DNA of 64,000 bases from the NCBI GenBank assembly GCA_020025575.1, contig JAHHRW010000003.1, positions 1-64,000 of the forward strand, read 5' to 3'. The notes under the pieces were generated by a model. The model had not been told where the DNA came from, ran no database searches, and saw only the letters and a list, made by a program, of their open reading frames with translations. The stretch is from Oscillospiraceae bacterium (GTDB taxonomy: Bacteria > Bacillota > Clostridia > Oscillospirales > Oscillospiraceae). Within the stretch, counting starts at the first letter, position 1, and every line of letters starts with the position of its first letter. The position numbers were made by a program, and so were the translations under genes. Shown in pieces: positions 48,504-56,948 of this stretch.

Positions 48504-50681
48504 TTACAGGTGCAAAACCCGATCCTTGATTTCCTGAGTACGGCCCTGATTCCAGAACTGGGTTCCAATGTAGCCGCAGGTACGGCGGGCAACATTCATC
48601 TTGCTCTGATCGGTATTTCCGCACTGGGGGCAGACCCAAACCAGTTTGCCATCTTCATCCTCATGAATCTCGATTTCCCCATCATAGCCACATACCTGAC
48701 AGTAGTCAGACTTGGTATTCAGCTCTGCATACATGATATTGTCATAGATGAACTGCATGACCTCCAGGACAGCATCGATGTTCTGCTGCATATTGGGGAC
48801 TTCCACATAGCTGATTGCACCACCGGGAGAGAGCTGCTGGAACTCAGACTCAAAGGACAGCTTGGTGAATGCATCGATTTCCTCACTGACATGAACATGG
48901 TAGGAATTGGTGATATAGGACTTGTCCGTAATACCGGGAATGATGCCAAAACGTTTCTGCAGGCACTTGGAGAACTTGTAGGTGGTAGACTCCAGAGGTG
49001 TTCCGTACAGAGAGAAGTCGATGTTGGTCTTTTCCTTCCACTGCTTGCAGGCATCGTTCATATGCTGCATCACAGACAGCGCAAAGGGCTTTGCACTCTC
49101 GTCCGTATGAGAACGGCCGGTCATATACTTGACACACTCGTAAAGACCTGCATATCCCAGAGAAATGGTAGAATATCCACCATAGAGCAGCTTATCAATG
49201 GGCTCACCCTTATCCAGTCGAGCCAGTGCGCCATACTGCCACAGGATCGGTGCAGCATCGGACAACGTGCCCTTCAATCTCTCGTGACGGCACATCAGCG
49301 CACGATAGCACAGCTCCAGACGCTCATCAAAGATCTTCCAGAACTTATCCATATCCTTTCCAGAAGACAGGGCTACATCCACAAGGTTTATGGTAACAAC
49401 ACCCTGATTGAATCTGCCATAGTATTTGGGGTTTCCATTTTCATCCACATAAGGTGTCAGGAAGGAACGGCATCCCATGCAGGTATAGCAGTGGCCCTCG
49501 CCATTTTTGTCCACCTTCAGCTCCAGCATTTTCTTCTCAGAGATGTAATCGGGAACCATACGCTTGGCAGTGCACTGGGCAGCCAGCTTGGTCAGATACC
49601 AGTAGGGCGTACCCTCACGAACATTATCCTCTTCCAGAACATAAATGAGTTTGGGGAACGCAGGTGTAATCCACACGCCCTTCTCATTCTTAACACCCTG
49701 ATAGCGCTGGCGGAGCATCTCCTCGATAATCATAGCCAGATCCTTCTTCTCCTGCTCGTTCTTGGCCTCGTTCAGGTACATGAAAACAGTGATAAAGGGG
49801 GCCTGACCGTTGGTGGTCATCAGGGTCACTACCTGATACTGGATGGTCTGTACACCACGGCTGACTTCGTCACGAAGGCGCTCTTCCACAACCTGGGTGA
49901 TCGACTCTTCATCGGATTTGAAACCAAAAACCTCCAACTCACGCATCACATTCCGGCGAATCTTCTCACGGCTGATCTGGACGAAAGGAGCCAAGTGGGT
50001 CAGACTGATGGACTGACCGCCATATTGGTTGGATGCAACCTGCGCAATGATCTGGGTTGCAATGTTACAAGCAGTGGAGAAAGAGTGGGGCTTTTCAATG
50101 AAGGTACCGGAAATGACCGTACCGTTCTGCAGCATATCTTCCAGATTGATCAGATCACAGTTGTGCATATGCTGGGCATAGTAATCAGAGTCATGGAAAT
50201 GGATGATACCAGCTTCATGCGCCTGAACAATGTCCTGAGGCAGCAAAATGCGGCGGGTAATGTCTTTGGACACTTCACCAGCCATATAGTCACGCTGTAC
50301 GGAGTTGACCGTAGGATTCTTGTTTGCATTCTCCTGCTTAACTTCTTCGTTGTTGCACTCAATCAGGCTCAAGATCCGATCATCCGTTGTATTGGACTGG
50401 CGGGCCAGATTGCGGATGTAACGATATGTAATGTATTCCTTTGCCACCTCAAAAGCGCCGTGGGACATGATTGCCTTTTCAACCAGATCCTGAATCTCTT
50501 CCACCGAAGGGCTGCGTCCCATCGCATCACAGCTAATGGAAACACTCTGCGTGATTCGGTCGATCTGCAGCGGAGTCATGCGGAATTGCTCTTCCACAGC
50601 CACATTTGCTTTTTCGACAGCACGTCGGATTTTCTTTTCGTCAAAAGTTTCTTCTGCACCGTTTCTTTTAATAATTTTCAT
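48504..50681 (-). CDS. nrdD: Anaerobic (class III) ribonucleoside-triphosphate reductase
   Basis: Oxygen-sensitive glycyl-radical enzyme that reduces NTPs to dNTPs. From the ATG at 50681 (725 residues): an ATP-cone regulatory domain at about 1-95 (IIKRNGAEETFDEKKIRRAV), the barrel with its cysteines, a C-terminal zinc site (CQVCGYDGEI and CPQCGNTD), and the glycyl-radical motif RRTCGYIG about 22 residues from the end. The activating radical-SAM enzyme NrdG is not next to it. A sigma-A promoter overlapped by NrdR-like boxes lies upstream. An ATG at 50711 would add 10 residues, but the start used fits the ATP-cone beginning. Confidence 0.97.
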   Translation of the reverse strand: MKIIKRNGAEETFDEKKIRRAVEKANVAVEEQFRMTPLQIDRITQSVSISCDAMGRSPSVEEIQDLVEKAIMSHGAFEVAKEYITYRYIRNLARQSNTTDDRILSLIECNNEEVKQENANKNPTVNSVQRDYMAGEVSKDITRRILLPQDIVQAHEAGIIHFHDSDYYAQHMHNCDLINLEDMLQNGTVISGTFIEKPHSFSTACNIATQIIAQVASNQYGGQSISLTHLAPFVQISREKIRRNVMRELEVFGFKSDEESITQVVEERLRDEVSRGVQTIQYQVVTLMTTNGQAPFITVFMYLNEAKNEQEKKDLAMIIEEMLRQRYQGVKNEKGVWITPAFPKLIYVLEEDNVREGTPYWYLTKLAAQCTAKRMVPDYISEKKMLELKVDKNGEGHCYTCMGCRSFLTPYVDENGNPKYYGRFNQGVVTINLVDVALSSGKDMDKFWKIFDERLELCYRALMCRHERLKGTLSDAAPILWQYGALARLDKGEPIDKLLYGGYSTISLGYAGLYECVKYMTGRSHTDESAKPFALSVMQHMNDACKQWKEKTNIDFSLYGTPLESTTYKFSKCLQKRFGIIPGITDKSYITNSYHVHVSEEIDAFTKLSFESEFQQLSPGGAISYVEVPNMQQNIDAVLEVMQFIYDNIMYAELNTKSDYCQVCGYDGEIEIHEDEDGKLVWVCPQCGNTDQSKMNVARRTCGYIGTQFWNQGRTQEIKDRVLHL

Positions 50682-50774
50682 AATGTCCCCCTGTAATTCT
50701 AGGGCTTTCATCCCATATACTCTTCGTGGTATTACCTACACAAGATGATGTATTCGTAATTCGCGACTTGCTAT

Positions 50775-50803
50775 ATAATACTATATCTTGTGTTGCTTTT
50801 CAA
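50775..50803 (-). promoter_or_regulatory. Promoter of nrdD
   Basis: On the minus strand TTGAAA (50803-50798), a 17-bp spacer and TATTAT (50780-50775). The leader to the ATG is about 90 nt. An NrdR-like box covers the spacer and -10, which fits repression by NrdR. Confidence 0.78.
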
Positions 50804-50826
50804 GTATCAAGCACAAAATATTGTTT
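50778..50826. promoter_or_regulatory. Pair of NrdR-like boxes upstream of nrdD
   Basis: Two 16-bp sites, 50778-50793 (atactatatcttgtgt) and 50811-50826 (gcacaaaatattgttt), each match about 13 of 16 positions of the NrdR consensus ACACWATATWTWGTGT. Their starts are 33 bp apart, close to the 31-32 bp (three helical turns) usual for NrdR pairs. One overlaps the promoter, the other lies just upstream of the -35. A third, weaker ACAC..GATGATGTAT site is at 50738-50753. Together with the galM promoter these occupy the 344-bp gap 50682-51025. Confidence 0.68.
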
Positions 50827-50944
50827 ATATATATTCTTCAATCCTTGGTTGATTTTTGGTTGATTTACTGAATCCAAACAAGGGCGCACCCTTTACATTT
50901 GCTCTGAATTTGTTATGGTTCTTCGATTTTCTGAAAACAGGCAA

Positions 50945-50972
50945 TTGAAATATATGAAAAATGATATATAAT
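50945..50972 (+). promoter_or_regulatory. Promoter of galM
   Basis: TTGAAA (50945-50950), a 16-bp spacer and TATAAT (50967-50972). The leader of about 45 nt holds a short interrupted palindrome (AGATCA/TGATCT, 50978-50998). An exact 11-bp tandem repeat TTGGTTGATTT (50845-50855, 50856-50866) lies 80 bp upstream. Confidence 0.8.
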
Positions 50973-51025
50973 AACAAAGATCAACTATGTGCTGATCTTA
51001 TATTTTTTGCAAAGGAGCAAAAACA

Positions 51026-52021
51026 ATGCAACAATCCTTTGGTACGCTTTCCTCCGGTGAGGCTGCGACTCTATATACAATATCTGGTGGTCGTCTTCGT
51101 GCAGCCATCACCGACTATGGTGCTACTCTGGTAAGCCTCTGGGTGGATGGTGTGGATGTAGTGCTTGGCTATGACGATGTCAACGGCTATGCCCAAAATG
51201 ATGGTTTTCTGGGGGCTATCGTTGGACGAAACGCCAACCGTGTAAAAAACGCCCAATTCCAGCTTAACAATGATACCATTTACCTAACCGCGAACGAGGG
51301 CAACAACAACCTGCACTCTGGCCCCAATTCCTTTAGCAGGAGATTTTGGACCTTAGATGATGCTGCCGAGAATTTCGTTCGATTTACCCTGACCAGCCCT
51401 GACGGAGATCAGGGTTTCCCCGGTCGCGCTGTCATCTCTGTCACCTATACTTTGGACGCAAACGACACACTGCGAATTGCCTATGACGCAGTTTGCAGCA
51501 AGGATACTGTATTCAATTTTACCAATCACGCATACTTCAATCTGGCTGGCGAGAATCACCCGGAGAAAGCCATGCGTCAGACTCTGATGCTGCCTGCGCG
51601 ATACTTCAATCCCGATGATGCCGAAAACATCCCCACCGGTGAGGTGCGCAGCGTAATCGGTACCCCCTTTGATTTCCGCACCGCAAAACCTCTGAGTCAG
51701 GATATCTGCGCTGATTACGAGCCACTTCATCTGCAAGGTGGCTACGACCACAATTTTGAAGTCTTTTGCGCTCCCTGCGCCATCCTCACCGATCCGGAAT
51801 CCGGACGCAGCATGGCCCTCATCACAGATTGTCCCGGTGTTCAGGTATATACAGCAAATTTCCTGGATGTGATCGGCAAAGGCGGCATCCACTACCCCAA
51901 GCGCAGCGGCGTGTGCCTGGAAACGCAGTTCTGCCCTGATGCAGTCAACCACCCGGAGTGGCCCCAGCCCATTACAAAAGCCGGGGAAACATATCACTCT
52001 GTAACCAAATTCAAATTCTGA
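51026..52021 (+). CDS. galM: Aldose 1-epimerase (galactose mutarotase)
   Basis: Interconverts alpha and beta anomers of galactose or glucose in the cytosol. The 331 residues contain the beta-sandwich landmarks: ITDYGATLVSLWV, VGRNANRVKNAQF, the catalytic His region FNFTNHAYFNLAGE, and the C-terminal acid region SGVCLETQFCPDAVNHPEWP. No galK, galT or sugar transporter is nearby; it is a single-gene unit with its own promoter and terminator. AAAGGAG precedes the ATG. Confidence 0.96.
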   Translation: MQQSFGTLSSGEAATLYTISGGRLRAAITDYGATLVSLWVDGVDVVLGYDDVNGYAQNDGFLGAIVGRNANRVKNAQFQLNNDTIYLTANEGNNNLHSGPNSFSRRFWTLDDAAENFVRFTLTSPDGDQGFPGRAVISVTYTLDANDTLRIAYDAVCSKDTVFNFTNHAYFNLAGENHPEKAMRQTLMLPARYFNPDDAENIPTGEVRSVIGTPFDFRTAKPLSQDICADYEPLHLQGGYDHNFEVFCAPCAILTDPESGRSMALITDCPGVQVYTANFLDVIGKGGIHYPKRSGVCLETQFCPDAVNHPEWPQPITKAGETYHSVTKFKF

Positions 52022-52029
52022 TTTTTCTG

Positions 52030-52066
52030 AAAGTGTCCACAGCATTTATGCTGCGGGCACTTTTTT
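52030..52066 (+). terminator. Terminator after galM
   Basis: An imperfect stem of about 15 bp (from 52030 AAAGTGTCCACAGCAT to ATGCTGCGGGCACTTT at 52063) followed by T6 (52061-52066). One A-C mismatch and one wobble pair are present. Confidence 0.85.
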
Positions 52067-52141
52067 GTAGCACGGGAAGATACCTTTTGCATAAACTGTC
52101 CTGTAAGCACTTTGCTTATTTTTGATTCAGGAGGTATCAAC

Positions 52142-52954
52142 ATGTCTGAACATTGCCAGGAGGCATTATGCTGCAGGCCTGACGATCTGCGCAGTGCCTT
52201 ATCCATCCATACACGCAAAATCACCGATAGCTGCCGGGATAAAGATTGTATCGAAGATCTCCGGGTATTCTTAACCAGGGAATCCCAGGCAATTCTCGAC
52301 ACTGCCGCAGCCGCAAAAGTCCGCTGCGCCGATCTGCTTTACACTTCAATCGATGTTAGCCCCGTCGCTTTCAACCAAAATCACTATTGTATTGATTTAA
52401 CCTTCTACTATCGAATCATTGCAGATGCAATGGTTGGCTCCTGCCACCCGGCCACACTTTGCGGTCTTGCTATGTTCTCCAAACGGGCCGTTCTTTGCGG
52501 AGAGCATTCCGATGCCCACATCTTTACCAGCGATGCTTCCAATTGCGGCCCCTGCAACTGCAGCAACAGTCTCCCCACCGCAGTGGTCGAAGTACTCGAT
52601 CCTATGGTACTGTCATCCAAGGTCGTAAGCGTTTGCACGCAGGAGGCCTCTGCACTGCAAATTCCCGACTGCGTACAGGGTCGCTTTGACGATGAACTGG
52701 TGCTTGGCGGAGACAAACAGCGCCTGTTTGTAACACTCGGGCAGTTCTCCATTATTCGTCTGGAACGGGATACCCAGATTGTTGTGCCGGTGCTGGACTA
52801 CTCCATCCCCACAAAAGAGTGCTGTGATAACCCCGGCTGTGCCGAAGACCCGTGTCAGATTTTTGCAAAAATTCCTTTCCCCGCATCGCAATTTACGCCC
52901 ACAGGCTGCGAACACGACCGCTGTGATTCCTGCGGCAACTACCAGACCACCTAG
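52142..52954 (+). CDS. Cysteine-rich protein of unknown function
   Basis: 270 residues with 22 cysteines (about 8 percent), spread over the whole chain: SEHCQEALCC at the start, SCRDKDCIEDLRV, NCGPCNCSN in the middle, and ECCDNPGCAEDPC and CEHDRCDSCGNY at the end. No signal peptide or membrane helix is visible. The middle region (VSPVAFNQNHYCIDLTFYYRI) looks like beta-structure. I recall similar CRDKDCxEDLRV proteins as unassigned clostridial hypotheticals; a spore-layer or metal-binding role is only a guess. The ATG at 52142 has AGGAGG upstream; a TTG/ATG-like start 30 nt earlier lacks one. Flanked by terminators on both sides, it is transcribed alone. Confidence 0.78.
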   Translation: MSEHCQEALCCRPDDLRSALSIHTRKITDSCRDKDCIEDLRVFLTRESQAILDTAAAAKVRCADLLYTSIDVSPVAFNQNHYCIDLTFYYRIIADAMVGSCHPATLCGLAMFSKRAVLCGEHSDAHIFTSDASNCGPCNCSNSLPTAVVEVLDPMVLSSKVVSVCTQEASALQIPDCVQGRFDDELVLGGDKQRLFVTLGQFSIIRLERDTQIVVPVLDYSIPTKECCDNPGCAEDPCQIFAKIPFPASQFTPTGCEHDRCDSCGNYQTT

Positions 52955-52987
52955 AAAAACTGCCGGAGCAATGCTCCGGCAGTTTTC
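52955..52987. terminator. Bidirectional terminator between the Cys-rich gene and the GT4-CsaB gene
   Basis: A stem of about 13 bp (AAAACTGCCGGAG / CTCCGGCAGTTTT, 52956-52986) with T4 on plus and T5 on minus. It separates two convergent genes. Confidence 0.92.
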
Positions 52988-52997
52988 ATACCATCAA

Positions 52998-55208
52998 CTA
53001 ATCCGATTGTAGCATCCGCCCAGCAATCTGGCCATTTTCCTGAGCCTTTTGCTTGATAACCACAGCATTTTGAGAGGTTCTCTCATGACGCATAGCCTGA
53101 TCCATCATCAAACAGAGATTCTCCGGATTCAGCTGATCCAGAGGAATGCAGTTTGGATTTCCCAGATAGTCCATAAAACCAGATACCTTTGGATCGTATG
53201 AGATACCCACCATCCTTGTGTTTTGGCTGCAAGCAAAAACCAGTGCGTGCAGGCGCATTCCAATCACCAGTTCTGCCCCGGCAATCACACCGCATAACTG
53301 GGCACCATCGGTGTGCGTGCTAATAATCCTATAAGGAATCTGCAGCTGGCTGGCTGCACGTTGGGTGATTGTTTCATCCCGTGCCGGCTCAAAGCAGAGG
53401 AACACCGGCATCATGCCATACTTGTCCCAACCATACTGCGCAGCTGCTCGGATAGACTCCAAGCGTTGGAAGGCATCCTCCCATGGTCTAAGCACAAACA
53501 GGAAGTATTTTTCATGAGGGTCCACATCGTTGCGAAGTAAAAATCTGCGTGCGCCTTCTTCATCCGCCAGCATCTGCAAGGCAGGGTCAGCCGTCACCGA
53601 AACCTGCGGAACCGTAACACCAAACGAACGCAGCGTTTTTTCCGAATCCGGATCTCGAAGTGTAATGCAGTCTACATAGCGGTTCAGTGTCTTCGCCACA
53701 CAGCGTATATACCGCTTGCCATGGACTGGACCTGCTCCACAGCCGTACATCATAACCTTACAGCCTGATTTTTTTGCCTGTTGGATACTAAACAGGTAGT
53801 AAAGCAAACTTCTGGTACTCGTTGAATTCTGTATCAGCGTGCCGCCGCCGCTGATGTACAGCTGACTCTTTTTCATCCACTTTCCTGCACGCAGCCAATG
53901 AAAAATGTGCACAGAAGATACCCCTGTCATAATAGCGGTCTGCCGAGGTTTTCTCGTCATCACACAGATTGGCAAGCACGGATCTTGCTGACGGAGCTGT
54001 GCAATAATGGTCACCAAAATGGAATCGTCTCCCACATTGCCCTTACCATAGGCACCACAAATAACCGCACCATAGCGACCTTTCTTTTGCTTGGCGTAAC
54101 GCATAAGAACCGTATTATAAATCTCAATCTGCCGGGCTGCCATTGCCTCTGCTGAGAACTCCGTGCGAACCTTTTGATAAATCTGCTGCCCAAGGCGACT
54201 GCGAAGTTTATGATCCAGAGCTAGCTCTATCATCCGATCCCGCATTTTTTCCCAATCACCGGGTTCTACCAAAAATCCGGTTTTCTCATCCAGCACCACC
54301 TGGGGGACACCGCCTACCGCTGTGGCAATGGTAGCGCAGTACATTCTGGCGCCTTCTGTGATGGCATACGGAAATGTTTCTGATATGGAGCTGAGCATGT
54401 TTACATCCAGACAATGATAGAAACTGTTCATATCTGTCTGCCAGCCCACAAAGCGAACTGAATCTTCTGGACAAAGCTCTCTAACCATCTGCTCCAGTTC
54501 GTCCTTTTGTTCACCCTCGCCTGCAATCATCAAACGCATATTGCTGCACCTTTTGGCAGCTGCACCAAACGCACGTATCAGCGTTGGAATATCCTTGACT
54601 GGATTTAGCCGGGCAGCTATGCCGTAAATCACACAGGTTTCATCCCAGTCGATTCCAAGGCTTTTCAGAAATTCCCCACGAGGACGGTACTCCATCCTTT
54701 CCGGAAAGGAGATACCATTATAAATCGGCCAGATTCGATCTGCGTCATAGCCTCTGGAAACCAGAAGTTCCTTCATGGAATCCGAAACCGCCACCAACGC
54801 ATCGCGATGGCGCAGGGAAAACCGATTCGCAACGCCAAACGTCATGTTTGCCGCCGGCCTGCCCATATAATCCAGTTTTGGGTCAGAATGCACCGTGGAA
54901 ATCACCGGAATATCCAGATGTCTGCGCAGCCAGGTGCCAAACAGATTGGCCTTTGCCCCATGGCAGTGGAGAATCTCATAACCGCCTTCTTGCAAGCCCT
55001 TCAGCAAATCCATCTTTGCCTGATAGGGCGTCTTCGTTTTTAGGATTCTGGTTTGGATCCCCATTTCTCTTGCCTCTTCCGCAAAAGGACCCTCTATAAA
55101 ACACACTAAAGTTGCCTGATGTGCCTTGCTGAGCTCACGGAGCATAGTAAGCACCTGGGTTTTGGCACCGCCCACATCACCACCAGAAATCAAATGCATG
55201 ATTTTCAT
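52998..55208 (-). CDS. csaB: Fusion of a GT4 glycosyltransferase and CsaB-type polysaccharide pyruvyl transferase
   Basis: One 736-residue frame with two enzymes. Residues 1-365 are a GT-B glycosyltransferase of family 4 (MHLISGGDVGGAKTQVLTM, CHGAKANLFGTWLRR, and the donor-site ETFPYAITEGARM). Residues about 372-720 match polysaccharide pyruvyl transferase CsaB (AVICGAYGKGNVGDDSILV, YISGGGTLIQNSTSTRSLLYY, MYGCGAGPV), which adds the ketal pyruvate that SLH domains bind. The link of sugar transfer and pyruvylation suggests synthesis of a cell-wall polysaccharide that anchors S-layer-homology proteins. It lies 6 bp after mreB, in an envelope-related operon. Acceptor and linkage are unknown. Confidence 0.9.
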   Translation of the reverse strand: MKIMHLISGGDVGGAKTQVLTMLRELSKAHQATLVCFIEGPFAEEAREMGIQTRILKTKTPYQAKMDLLKGLQEGGYEILHCHGAKANLFGTWLRRHLDIPVISTVHSDPKLDYMGRPAANMTFGVANRFSLRHRDALVAVSDSMKELLVSRGYDADRIWPIYNGISFPERMEYRPRGEFLKSLGIDWDETCVIYGIAARLNPVKDIPTLIRAFGAAAKRCSNMRLMIAGEGEQKDELEQMVRELCPEDSVRFVGWQTDMNSFYHCLDVNMLSSISETFPYAITEGARMYCATIATAVGGVPQVVLDEKTGFLVEPGDWEKMRDRMIELALDHKLRSRLGQQIYQKVRTEFSAEAMAARQIEIYNTVLMRYAKQKKGRYGAVICGAYGKGNVGDDSILVTIIAQLRQQDPCLPICVMTRKPRQTAIMTGVSSVHIFHWLRAGKWMKKSQLYISGGGTLIQNSTSTRSLLYYLFSIQQAKKSGCKVMMYGCGAGPVHGKRYIRCVAKTLNRYVDCITLRDPDSEKTLRSFGVTVPQVSVTADPALQMLADEEGARRFLLRNDVDPHEKYFLFVLRPWEDAFQRLESIRAAAQYGWDKYGMMPVFLCFEPARDETITQRAASQLQIPYRIISTHTDGAQLCGVIAGAELVIGMRLHALVFACSQNTRMVGISYDPKVSGFMDYLGNPNCIPLDQLNPENLCLMMDQAMRHERTSQNAVVIKQKAQENGQIAGRMLQSD

Positions 55209-55214
55209 AGCATA

Positions 55215-56279
55215 TTACTCCCGCATCATGCGTTTTCTGGCCAGATTAATGGGACCTTCCTGCATGTGATTGATCCACCCAAGGCTCTTACCGCAGCCAT
55301 AAACAACGCAGGAATCAGGGTCATCGGCCAAAGTGCACGCGATCCCGGTTCGCTCAGATAACATCTTGTCCATCCCCCAAATCTGACTCCCGCCGCCGGT
55401 CAAGGTGATCCCATTTTTAGCAATATCACCTACCAGTTCAGGACTTGTTTCTTCCAGAACAGACAAAACCTCTTCCGCGATCTGACGAGCTGGACGCCGA
55501 AGGACCTCATAAACCTCAGATGAGAAAATCGTCAGTTCTCTGGGCAAGCCTGTTTTGGCATCGCGCCCCTTGACATTCATGCTGATTTCCTCCATTCTGG
55601 GATAAACACTGCCAATTTGAATTTTAATATCCTCTGCAGTAACCTGCCCGATGATAACGCCATGCTTGCGGCGGACATAACGGGCAATGGTTTCATCAAA
55701 GGCGTCGCCTGCAACCACAACGGAAGAAGAATTGGCAACCCCATTCAGACTAAGAACGGCCACGTCTGTGGTACCGCCGCCAATATCTACCACCATGTGT
55801 CCGTTGGCATTCTGGATTGGAAGATTCGCACCCAATGCCGCAGCCAGAGGCTCTTCAATCAAATACACACGGCGGGCACCCGCTTCAATTGCCGCATTGA
55901 TAACCGTGCGCTCTTCCACCTCAGTAACACCACTGGGAACACATATGACCACTCTGGGCTTGGGGTTAAATATGGATGACTTCACCGCTTTACGAAAAAG
56001 AATCTGCAGCATCTTAACGGTCATCTCGTGGTCAGAGATGACACCGTCCTTCAGGGGACGCATTGCCACCACATTACCGGGGGTTCTGCCCAGCATGTTC
56101 CGAGCATCGGAACCCACCTGTAGAATCTTACCGCTGTTTTTATCAACCGCAACCACACTGGGCTCACGAATCAAAACGCCCTGCCCTTCCACATAAATCA
56201 GCACGTTGGAAGTACCCAAATCCACTGCCAGGTCGCTGGTAAAAAAGTTGAGATTCGGTTTTTTAAATTTAAATTTCAT
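55215..56279 (-). CDS. mreB: MreB-family actin-like rod-shape protein
   Basis: A 354-residue bacterial actin that directs lateral wall synthesis. ATPase motifs are present: phosphate 1 LAVDLGTSNVLIY, connect/phosphate 2 GHMVVDIGGGTTDVAVLS, and adenosine TLTGGGSQIWGMDKML. The N-terminus is preceded by a Lys/Phe-rich extension (MKFKFKKPNLNFF), likely a membrane-binding amphipathic segment. mreC and mreD are absent from the neighbourhood, so it may be a stand-alone Mbl/MreBH-like copy. It lies 12 bp after comF. Confidence 0.94.
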   Translation of the reverse strand: MKFKFKKPNLNFFTSDLAVDLGTSNVLIYVEGQGVLIREPSVVAVDKNSGKILQVGSDARNMLGRTPGNVVAMRPLKDGVISDHEMTVKMLQILFRKAVKSSIFNPKPRVVICVPSGVTEVEERTVINAAIEAGARRVYLIEEPLAAALGANLPIQNANGHMVVDIGGGTTDVAVLSLNGVANSSSVVVAGDAFDETIARYVRRKHGVIIGQVTAEDIKIQIGSVYPRMEEISMNVKGRDAKTGLPRELTIFSSEVYEVLRRPARQIAEEVLSVLEETSPELVGDIAKNGITLTGGGSQIWGMDKMLSERTGIACTLADDPDSCVVYGCGKSLGWINHMQEGPINLARKRMMRE

Positions 56280-56291
56280 GATTACACCTAC

Positions 56292-56948
56292 TTAATGTTC
56301 TTTTCGAGCGGCAGCTACCGTGGCAAGATTCACTTCCTTTGCCCCGCCGCTCAGCAGCACACGGGCACATTCCGATGATGTGGCACCGGTCGTCAGAATA
56401 TCATCCAGCAGCAAAATCCGCTTTCCATCCACGCAGGCCCCGGGAATCAAGTGATAAACACCCAGGACATTTGCTTTTCGTTCCTCCGGTGTCTTCAGCC
56501 CGGAGTTTGGTTTTGTATCTCTATGCTTTACAAGACAAGCAGTCAATGGACAACCCAGTTCTAGACAAACACGACGGGCAACCAGTTCCACCTGATCATA
56601 TCCTCGCCGCCGTTTTCGCTTATGGCTAACCGGAACCCAGGTGATGATGTCAAATTCGTCACCAAATTCCTGCAATATTCTCATTCCCAACAGCCGACCA
56701 TAGCTTTCTGCAAGGCTGCGGACATTGTAGAACTTATAGCGAAGAAGGCTGTGCCGCACGTTGCCCTCGTAATGCCATAGCGCAGTCACACGGGAAATAT
56801 AAGGAATTTTACCGGGTCTTGCCGCAAAATACGGAGCACTGGCTCGACATCCATGACAAAGATCCAGTTCTCTCTGTTCTAATATTTTTTGACACAGGAC
56901 ACACTTTCTGGGAAAAACCCAGTCAAGGACTCGTTTGAACAGTCTCAT
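56292..56948 (-). CDS. comF: ComF family phosphoribosyltransferase-like protein
   Basis: 218 residues: an N-terminal zinc finger (CVLCQKILEQRELDLCHGC) followed by a phosphoribosyltransferase fold with the PRPP-binding motif ILLLDDILTTGATSSECAR. Homologues take part in DNA uptake in competent bacteria and are widely conserved elsewhere. It overlaps recD2 by 4 bp, and together with DprA suggests at least the remnants of a transformation pathway. ATG start. Confidence 0.93.
   Translation of the reverse strand: MRLFKRVLDWVFPRKCVLCQKILEQRELDLCHGCRASAPYFAARPGKIPYISRVTALWHYEGNVRHSLLRYKFYNVRSLAESYGRLLGMRILQEFGDEFDIITWVPVSHKRKRRRGYDQVELVARRVCLELGCPLTACLVKHRDTKPNSGLKTPEERKANVLGVYHLIPGACVDGKRILLLDDILTTGATSSECARVLLSGGAKEVNLATVAAARKEH

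Noticed and set aside
48183..50696. 837-codon plus-strand open frame over nrdD and the tmcAL end
   Set aside because: Antisense shadow of nrdD; it crosses a clear bidirectional terminator at 48450-48492 and has no plausible start.
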